Assembly: GCA_963845485.1 (NCBI GenBank)
Contig: CAWJSI010000001.1
Location: 1 to 64,000 of the forward strand
Direction: 5' to 3'
From: Bog-756 sp963845485
GTDB taxonomy: Bacteria; Actinomycetota; Acidimicrobiia; Acidimicrobiales; RAAP-2
DNA length: 64,000 bases
Part shown: positions 58,842-64,000 of the stretch, in pieces
How the letters are laid out: each line of letters opens with the position of its first letter
How positions within the stretch are numbered: the stretch's first letter is position 1
The notes under the pieces: generated by a model
Database searches by the model: none
The model's input: only the letters and a program-made list of their open reading frames with translations
Told to the model about the DNA's origin: nothing
Translations under genes and position numbers: made by a program

Positions 58842-58915
58842 GCGCTCGTAGCTCAACGGATTAGAGCATCTGACTACGGATCAGAAGGTTGGGGGTTCGA
58901 ATCCCTCCGAGCGCA
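58842..58915 (+). tRNA. tRNA-Arg (ACG)
   Basis: Acceptor GCGCTCG/CGAGCGC, D-arm GCTC...GAGC, anticodon stem TCTGA/TCAGA with loop CTACGGA (anticodon ACG), T-arm GGGGG TTCGAAT CCCTC. No CCA is encoded. It marks the left edge of a less typical gene stretch, a common place for island integration. Confidence 0.95.
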
Positions 58916-58969
58916 CTCGAAGATCTCGACGTAGTCCCTGGTCAGGGGCCCGAATCGGGCCGGCGGCCA

Positions 58970-58997
58970 AAGTAGGGATCCACCGGTGACCCTACTT
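58970..58997. terminator. Terminator-like hairpin after tRNA-Arg
   Basis: AAGTAGGG (58970-58977) pairs with CCCTACTT (58990-58997) around a 12-base loop, followed by a T-containing stretch. It could end the tRNA transcript and, on the other strand, the hipBA transcript. Confidence 0.55.
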
Positions 58998-59027
58998 CTG
59001 ACGCTATTTCTAGGACCGCCTTACTCC

Positions 59028-60263
59028 TTAGCCTGCATAGAAGATCGACGGGTTGAGAATCTGGCTCTCCCAGAGCAGATCCCGGTCGGCTTGCGTGAGG
59101 CGGGCCCGGTCGGCGGCGTCACTCCACTCGGCCCGGATCACCGCCACGACCCGGTCGACGATCTCCTGGGCCTCGACTTGGTCAAGGAGATAGAAGAGAG
59201 CGGCGTTCACAAGTAGCGCCAGCCGGGACCGCCGCTCGCCGTCGGGACCGTAGGCCATGGCCTGGCTCGCCTCACCCGTCGAACGTTGTTGGGGGCACAC
59301 GTCATAGGCAGGGGTGAGCGTCAACCGCTCCTCTCGGCCATCCCAGAAGGCAGCGTGGTTTCGGGCGTGGTCATCGGTGTTGCCGACGCAGATGTTGAAG
59401 GCGATCCGGGAGAAGAGTTCCCGCAGCGTGGACGCCGCATCGGTGAACCGCAGGCGGATCGCCTGAGTCAGCCCTGTATACGTCGCATACCTGGCCCAAC
59501 GTTCGTCGAGTTGCAAGATGGTCAGCGCGCTCACGGTCAGCCTGCGTTCACCCTCACTCGCGCTCCGATCGAATCGATCGACGAGTAGGACGTCGGAATC
59601 CAGGCAATGGACGACCTCAGCGGGTGCGACCTGTAACCCGGCGCGACGGGCGAGGTCCATGGCCGCCCCCTCGGCGTTGACGACCGGGTAGGTGTCCGAG
59701 CGTTGCTTGAACTTGGCGATCAGCTTCCGGCCGTCCGGGCCGGTGAGAAGGGCCTTCGGGCGTGCCCCACCCAGTGACGAACCGTGGAGAAGAGCCAGTT
59801 CGAGGTCAGGGCTCAGGGGTAGGCCGGCCTCCATCAGATCGGCGGCCGTCAGCAGTTCCTCCAAAGGAGCGTGGGTGATGCGCGGCTCGTACTCCGTGGG
59901 GCTGGCCTGGAAGTCGAGCGCCCCAAACCGGTCGGTACCCGACTCGAGGAGGTAGGTCAGAAGCCCGACCTGTTCTGCGGCCTCAGCCCCCAGACGGCGG
60001 AGGATGACCCGCTGCCCCCAGCTGTCGGGACCTGAATCGGCGATGCACCCAGGAGCGCGCATGCCGTCCAGTGGATAGAGGGTCGCATCCCCGAGGGGAA
60101 GCTCGGGCAGGAAGAGCGGCACTCGCTCCGGTCGCTCGAGGTAGCTCCGGCCGTAGATGAACGTCACCACATCCCCGACAAGATCCAGGCGCCCGGCCAC
60201 CACCGGCTCGAATCGCCCGGGTAGCCACACCCAGACGAATGCCTTGTCGTGTTCAGAACTCAT
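59028..60263 (-). CDS. hipA: HipA-family kinase toxin
   Basis: Ser/Thr-kinase-like toxin that in E. coli phosphorylates GltX and induces persistence; the target here is unknown. The 411-residue protein has the HipA layout: LFLPELPLGDATLYPLDGM near the N-terminus, the Gly-rich SSLGGARPKALL loop (near residue 160), VLLVDRFDR, the catalytic GNTDDHARNHAAF (near 297), and the metal-binding LTPAYDVCPQ. It overlaps the hipB gene by 11 bases. A complete HipBA pair next to a tRNA is typical of accessory DNA. Confidence 0.88.
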   Translation of the reverse strand: MSSEHDKAFVWVWLPGRFEPVVAGRLDLVGDVVTFIYGRSYLERPERVPLFLPELPLGDATLYPLDGMRAPGCIADSGPDSWGQRVILRRLGAEAAEQVGLLTYLLESGTDRFGALDFQASPTEYEPRITHAPLEELLTAADLMEAGLPLSPDLELALLHGSSLGGARPKALLTGPDGRKLIAKFKQRSDTYPVVNAEGAAMDLARRAGLQVAPAEVVHCLDSDVLLVDRFDRSASEGERRLTVSALTILQLDERWARYATYTGLTQAIRLRFTDAASTLRELFSRIAFNICVGNTDDHARNHAAFWDGREERLTLTPAYDVCPQQRSTGEASQAMAYGPDGERRSRLALLVNAALFYLLDQVEAQEIVDRVVAVIRAEWSDAADRARLTQADRDLLWESQILNPSIFYAG

Positions 60264-60594
60264 TGGACGGCTGGTCGTGACGTTCCACGATCCTGCCGGG
60301 CAGCAACGCGAGCCGGTCCTCCTGGCGGTGGAGGATTGCCGGTAGTTCGGCTGGATCAGGAGCGAACAGGCTTACGCCGACGAGGCTAGCCACCTCGAAG
60401 GCGGTGCCGATGGCGACGGTCGGGTCCCCGTGCTCCACCTTGCTGAGGGTTTTCTCAGTGATATGGGCCCGGTCGGCGAGATCCCGGGCCGTCATGCGAC
60501 GGCTCCGGCGCGCCGCCGCAACCTGCAGACCCAGTACCCGGACAGCGTCGAGTGTCTGGGGTAGATAGGCATGAGTACGCTTCACGCGGACCAC
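60253..60594 (-). CDS. hipB: HipB-like antitoxin/repressor
   Basis: XRE-type helix-turn-helix protein of 113 residues (VAAARRSRRMTARDLADRAHITEKTLSKVEHG), with a C-terminal extension that would contact HipA. It should neutralise HipA and repress the operon. The GTG start lies 11 bases after a TATAAT; a palindrome nearby is the probable operator. Confidence 0.85.
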   Translation of the reverse strand: MVRVKRTHAYLPQTLDAVRVLGLQVAAARRSRRMTARDLADRAHITEKTLSKVEHGDPTVAIGTAFEVASLVGVSLFAPDPAELPAILHRQEDRLALLPGRIVERHDQPSNEF

Positions 60595-60605
60595 CTCAAG
60601 ATCAC

Positions 60606-60640
60606 ATTATAGTACGTTTAGTGGTAATAAAAAGTACTTT
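60606..60640. promoter_or_regulatory. hipBA promoter/operator
   Basis: Minus strand TATAAT (60606-60611) lies in an AT-rich island. AAAGTACTTT (60631-60640) is a perfect palindrome and an AGTAC...GTACT dyad spans the -10 region, a plausible HipB operator. Confidence 0.55.
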
Positions 60641-60709
60641 ATTCCTAATCGCCAGCTTGCTCCTCATGGTTGTCGTGAATGTTCTCGACCACCCCAATGG
60701 TGACGGTGC

Positions 60710-60856
60710 TCACGCCACCATCTCCTTGGCGCCGGTCGGCTGTTGCCCTTCGACCACGGTCGTGACGAAACCGGTTTCGAGGTCGTAGACGTGACCGGAG
60801 ATCACGATCGTGGGGGGAACTGCGGATGACGCCACAAGGCGTGCGACACATATAGA
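60710..60856 (-). pseudogene. Possible remnant of a beta-carbonic anhydrase C-terminus
   Basis: The minus-strand frame ending at 60710 reads PTIVISGHVYDLETGFVTTVVEG, which resembles the C-terminal strand of bacterial beta-carbonic anhydrases (GxVYDxxTGxL). No zinc-binding or active-site part is present upstream, where the sequence becomes unrelated. If correct it is a decayed gene fragment in the accessory stretch. The match is short, so this is tentative. Confidence 0.35.
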
Positions 60857-60884
60857 GCTGCAGAATTGATGTTGTGATGTGTCT

Positions 60885-61430
60885 TCAACTCCGGCCGGCG
60901 GTGCCGATTCTCTTTGCGGCACGGTTGGCGGCGGCGGGCCCAGCCATCTGCCGAAGCAGCAGCAAGCCATCGAGGACTGCAACGGCCGTCTCGGCCTCCG
61001 TGCGACGCCGTGCCGGTGTGCCCACGAGGTAGTCGGCGGCCCAGGTGATCCAGGCTTCGACGATTTGGGGAACGAGAGTGCAGTAGGGCTCCCGTCCCGA
61101 TGCGGCCAAGCCGGTGGCCTCGAGGAACAAGGAAAAGACCGTGTCGGCCTCGACTCTGGCCATCACCGGCCACGCAGCCTTGACCAGTTGCAGGTGATTC
61201 CTGGCCGGGGACTGGAAGGCGGGCTCCAGGGCCTTCTGCAGTTGGATCCCGACACCGACGAGGACCTCACCGACGAGATCCTCTTTGGACGGGAAGTAGT
61301 AGACGACGATCCGGTCACTGATCCCGAGTCTTTTGGCGACACGCCCATAGGTGAGCTGGCTCAGCCCCTCGTCGAATGCGACACCCAGGGCACCTTGGAG
61401 GATCTCCTCCTTGGTGTGCCGGTAGCCCAT
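60885..61430 (-). CDS. TetR-family regulator
   Basis: Repressor of 181 residues: N-terminal helix-turn-helix (GRVAKRLGISDRIVVYYFPSKEDLVGEVL, residues 28-56) and a helical ligand-binding domain. It is divergent from an alpha/beta hydrolase, with two near-identical palindromes between them. That gene is the likely target; the effector may be the hydrolase substrate. Confidence 0.9.
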   Translation of the reverse strand: MGYRHTKEEILQGALGVAFDEGLSQLTYGRVAKRLGISDRIVVYYFPSKEDLVGEVLVGVGIQLQKALEPAFQSPARNHLQLVKAAWPVMARVEADTVFSLFLEATGLAASGREPYCTLVPQIVEAWITWAADYLVGTPARRRTEAETAVAVLDGLLLLRQMAGPAAANRAAKRIGTAGRS

Positions 61431-61441
61431 TGCACTTGATT

Positions 61442-61481
61442 GTAGTGGTCACTGCGAATACGGTTACGTAGTGATTACTAC
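61442..61481. promoter_or_regulatory. Paired palindromic operators, TetR/hydrolase intergenic region
   Basis: GTAGTG-GT-CACTGC (61442-61455) and GTAGTG-AT-TACTAC (61468-61481) are two imperfect dyads 26 bases apart, about 2.5 helical turns, placed directly upstream of the TetR gene and before the hydrolase gene. This fits cooperative binding of a TetR dimer pair. Confidence 0.7.
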
Positions 61482-61537
61482 AACCGGCGTCACGAGGTCC
61501 CGAGACGCCGACTCCCTCAAGTCCCTCTGGAGATCCT

Positions 61538-62422
61538 GTGCCATCGCTGACTGACACCGAAGCTTCGAACCTCTTCCGTCATGCGCCTGACGCGCTTCTC
61601 GACGTCGGCGCCGGCGACGTCGCCTACCGTTGCGTCGGCCAGGGTCCAGACGTGCTCTTCGTCCACGGATGGCCGGTCAGTGGAGCGACCTTCCGAACAC
61701 TCCTACCGCACCTGAGTTCCCAGGTGACGTGCCACATCATCGACCTCCCCGGCGCGGGTTCGAGCCGATTTGGGGCCGGGACGACCCTCACGGTGGACCA
61801 GCACATCGCATCGGTCCGGCGGGTGGTGGACCTCCTCGAACTCGATCAGGTAGCCGTCGTCGGGCATGACAGCGGCGGGCTGATCGCCCGTCATGCCTTG
61901 GCTGGTGACGCCCGCGTTCGGGCCATGGCGCTCATCGACACGGAGCAGCCCCACGGACTCAGCTGGCGCTTCCGGTCATTCCTCGCCGTCAGGAACGCAC
62001 CCGGTGTGGGAGGCGGGTTGGGCTGGATCGCCGGACAGCCGGGCTTCAGACGGAGCAAGTTCGTGTTCGGTGACAGCTTCGTCGACCGCTCGCTCCTCGA
62101 CGGTGAGTTCGACGAATTCTTCCTCCAGCCCCTCCACTTGTCACACGCACGGCGTGTCGCCGCCGTCAAGGTCCTTCGCAGCTTCGATACTCGACACATC
62201 ACTCAGCTCACTGGGCTGCACAAACGCATAGACGTTCCCGTACAACTCGTCTGGGGCGACCGAGATCCGTTCTTCCCACTGGAGTGGGCCGAGGAGATGA
62301 TCGGAACGTTTCCGGATGCCCAGCTCGCCGTCATCCGGAATGCCAGCCTGTTCAGCCATGAGGAGCGCCCTGCCGATGTCGCACAGGCCGCGCTTCCAGT
62401 CCTTCTGGGATCGGGTGGATAG
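61538..62422 (+). CDS. Alpha/beta hydrolase (dehalogenase/epoxide-hydrolase-like)
   Basis: A 294-residue alpha/beta-fold hydrolase. Oxyanion hole HGWPVSGATF (near residue 43), nucleophile elbow VVGHDSGGLIARH (near 107), acid in WGDRDPFFP (near 245) and base in FSHEERP. The elbow places an aspartate in the nucleophile slot (G-H-D-S-G), as in haloalkane dehalogenases and epoxide hydrolases, rather than serine. Divergent from TetR. Substrate unknown. Confidence 0.87.
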   Translation: MPSLTDTEASNLFRHAPDALLDVGAGDVAYRCVGQGPDVLFVHGWPVSGATFRTLLPHLSSQVTCHIIDLPGAGSSRFGAGTTLTVDQHIASVRRVVDLLELDQVAVVGHDSGGLIARHALAGDARVRAMALIDTEQPHGLSWRFRSFLAVRNAPGVGGGLGWIAGQPGFRRSKFVFGDSFVDRSLLDGEFDEFFLQPLHLSHARRVAAVKVLRSFDTRHITQLTGLHKRIDVPVQLVWGDRDPFFPLEWAEEMIGTFPDAQLAVIRNASLFSHEERPADVAQAALPVLLGSGG

Positions 62423-62710
62423 CTTCGAATACCGCGTCAGCAGGAAGATGAGTGGTTTCGGAGCGCAGCGAGGTCCTGCGACCAGCCGCCAGACTGTATG
62501 CGGCGGATGGAAGTCTGTGTTCGTGGTGCGCCACGTTCATGATGGCGATCACGGCCACCGTCGCCGGGATCGACGAGGCCATTGCTTTTGCCACCAAGAC
62601 CGGACCCTGGAGCTGCGGGAGCCACAGGGCTTGTTTGTGAACGCCAATCGGATCCCGCGATCGGCGACGAAATTGCTGTGGCCCCCACGCTTCCGAGGAG
62701 GGCCCGGGAG

Positions 62711-63256
62711 CTATGCGCTCTCGGATATGACAGCTGGCCCCGGATCGATTTCCGTTCGATCGTTGCGCACGACTTCAACAAGCAGGATCCAGCCGTTGTA
62801 GACGGAGCCGGCGAAGGCCATCAGCACGCCGGCACCGAGCCAGAAGAGGCCGCCACCTTTCCCGATGATCATCGAAAGACCGGCGAGCATGAGCGGGAGG
62901 ACGACGCACTGGGTGACGGCGATCCGCGAGAGGAACCACCAGTAGGGGTGATCGGGGCTGTCCGGACCCTGACGCAGTTGCAGGGTCAGGGTGACGATCC
63001 AGATGGGCGTGGCCACGGCTAGGAGGACGACTCCCAATCCGATCCGGCTAATGGGCATGAGGCCGAGCGCCGAGCCGATCACCGCCAGGAGAAGCACGGC
63101 CAATGTCTCCCCCGCTCGAGCGGCCAACTTCGGTCGGGCGGCCAATCTGTCCAAGTTGATCGACAGCGCGACGAAGATCAGCCCCGCCAGGCCCGCCCCG
63201 GCTCCGACGACTGCCGTGAGGAACCCCGCCCAGCTCTGCAGTTCGTAGGCCCTCAC
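62711..63256 (-). CDS. Predicted four-to-five-segment membrane protein
   Basis: A 181-residue protein with hydrophobic stretches at about residues 8-32 (AGFLTAVVGAGAGLAGLIFVAL), 50-64, 72-90, 110-130 and 138-160. No function is recognised; similar proteins are sometimes annotated loosely as membrane modulators. Its start overlaps the end of the downstream-lying MarR gene by 4 bases, suggesting co-transcription from the MarR promoter. Confidence 0.75.
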   Translation of the reverse strand: MRAYELQSWAGFLTAVVGAGAGLAGLIFVALSINLDRLAARPKLAARAGETLAVLLLAVIGSALGLMPISRIGLGVVLLAVATPIWIVTLTLQLRQGPDSPDHPYWWFLSRIAVTQCVVLPLMLAGLSMIIGKGGGLFWLGAGVLMAFAGSVYNGWILLVEVVRNDRTEIDPGPAVISESA

Positions 63257-63729
63257 CCGCTGTCCTCGTCCGAATGTTCGGCGTCGAGGTGATCCGTGAT
63301 CGCCCGTGCCGCCGCCGTCAGGCCGTCGAGCTGTTTCGGTGTGAGCACGTCGGCGAAGCAGTGGCGGACATCAGCGACGTGGAGCTTCGCCGCCTTGGCG
63401 ATGGATTCGAGCCCGGCGTCGGTCAACACCGCCACGCAGCCTCGGGCATCGGTGGGGCACGGCTCACGCGTCAGCAGCCCCCGCTTCTCCATCCGGTCGA
63501 GTTGGTGGGAGAGTCTGCTGCGCTGCCACTGCAGCGCACGGCCGAGGTCACGCGACCTCATCTGGCGACCGGGTGCCTCGGAGAGCGTGACCAGGACCTC
63601 GTACTCGGCTTCCGACATTCCCGACTGGGCCGCCAGGCGTCGTGACAGGTGTCCGAGCAGCTGGATTCTCATGGTGTGGAAGGCCCGCCACGCCGTCTCC
63701 TGGCGCTCGTCCAACCAGATGTCGTCCAT
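63253..63729 (-). CDS. MarR-family regulator
   Basis: A 158-residue MarR protein: helix-turn-helix RSRDLGRALQWQRSRLSHQLDRMEKRGLL and wing CPTDARGCVAVLTDAG. The ATG at 63729 is chosen because AAGGA lies 8-12 bases upstream; an ATG 27 bases upstream is in frame. It precedes the membrane protein on the same strand and is divergent from a pirin gene. Confidence 0.87.
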   Translation of the reverse strand: MDDIWLDERQETAWRAFHTMRIQLLGHLSRRLAAQSGMSEAEYEVLVTLSEAPGRQMRSRDLGRALQWQRSRLSHQLDRMEKRGLLTREPCPTDARGCVAVLTDAGLESIAKAAKLHVADVRHCFADVLTPKQLDGLTAAARAITDHLDAEHSDEDSG

Positions 63730-63745
63730 GCCCCCATCCTTCCCA

Positions 63746-63765
63746 TTTGTTGACATAGCAACAAA
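63746..63765. promoter_or_regulatory. MarR operator candidate
   Basis: TTTGTTG-ACATAG-CAACAAA is a perfect 7-bp inverted repeat with a 6-base centre, lying between the divergent MarR and pirin genes in an AT-rich island. This is the expected size and symmetry for a MarR dimer site. Confidence 0.7.
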
Positions 63766-63784
63766 AATACACCATGTTGGGGAT

Positions 63785-64000
63785 ATGACAACAAAAACTC
63801 CGTCGACGACCCTTCTCCATCGGGCCGACCAGTTCCAGGTCAACGCCATGGGCGGTGTACTCCAGGCCAACAAGCCAGTGGTCGGCGGCCAGAGCGCCGA
63901 CGGCAGGCCCTCGTCCGGACTCTTCTACTGGTCCCACAGCCACTTCACCGATGACTTCGAGTTCGGCCTCCACGGGCACGAAGGCTTCGAGATCATGACG
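63785..64000 (+). CDS. Pirin-family protein (3' end outside window)
   Basis: The first 72 codons of a cupin-fold pirin-like protein. Visible are TLLHRADQFQVNAMGGVLQANKPVVG and, at the edge, the metal-ligand region FEFGLHGHEGFEIMT. Some pirins have quercetinase activity, others act as redox cofactors. It is divergent from MarR, a common pairing, so MarR probably controls it. The frame is open to the window end. Confidence 0.85.
   Translation, partial: MTTKTPSTTLLHRADQFQVNAMGGVLQANKPVVGGQSADGRPSSGLFYWSHSHFTDDFEFGLHGHEGFEIMT

Noticed and set aside
62423..62710. Short open frames between the hydrolase and membrane-protein genes
   Set aside because: Several overlapping short frames on both strands, none with a plausible fold or ribosome site.

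Overview
This window is a gene-dense, high-GC chromosomal segment whose gene content and order fit an actinobacterium, most likely of the class Acidimicrobiia. That placement is inferred from gene content; no rRNA is present. Supporting features are the dnaJ-hspR-clpB order, a PurS/PurQ/small-PurL FGAM synthase, F420-type luciferase-like oxidoreductases, a GAF-ANTAR pair, a polyphosphate glucokinase, a senX3/regX3-like pair, a DUF2017-clpS-ctaA-ctaB block, a tRNA Glu-Asp-Phe cluster and an SCO6880-type secretion cluster. Many starts overlap the previous stop (ATGA/GTGA) and several promoters abut the start codon, suggesting leaderless transcripts.

Layout. 1-3755: heat-shock operon end (dnaJ, hspR, clpB). 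3831-7189: UbiB-like kinase, then a MarR regulator divergent from an SAM methyltransferase. 7271-13109: purA-purD-purB-purC-purS-purQ as one overlapping operon. 13161-14270: small basic protein and a gene-free stretch. 14271-20874: purL, a PHP phosphoesterase on the other strand, then purF-purM-pyrE. 20894-27325: 7Fe ferredoxin/PadR, F420 oxidoreductase, two divergent GAF-ANTAR regulators, TfoX-like and globin-like proteins, and a Clp-N repressor-like protein with a repeated operator. 27551-27825: three tRNAs. 27892-33346: DUF2017, clpS, ctaA, ctaB, a thioredoxin-like protein and an ABC exporter. 33373-36789: serS and a phosphate-type two-component system. 36873-43237: five-gene type IV secretion-like operon with its own promoter and no relaxase. 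43287-55124: SDR, P450, FkbM methyltransferase, oxidoreductase, amidase, ppgK/CHAD pair, quinone reductase, and a thiolase/DUF35/CaiB acyl-CoA set. 55151-58180: an operon of one unknown protein and three proteins that together carry six YbjQ-like modules. 58842-64000: tRNA-Arg, then an accessory-looking stretch (hipBA, TetR/alpha-beta hydrolase, MarR/pirin).

Three reading-frame breaks (purF near 18752, two YbjQ-module genes near 55261 and 56637) lie in otherwise well-preserved genes. They may be assembly or sequencing indels, or real lesions; raw reads would decide. The purF break creates a spurious purF-purM fusion frame.

The two most interesting loci are the tandem YbjQ-module operon and the relaxase-less secretion operon. 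Neither has an obvious function from sequence alone.
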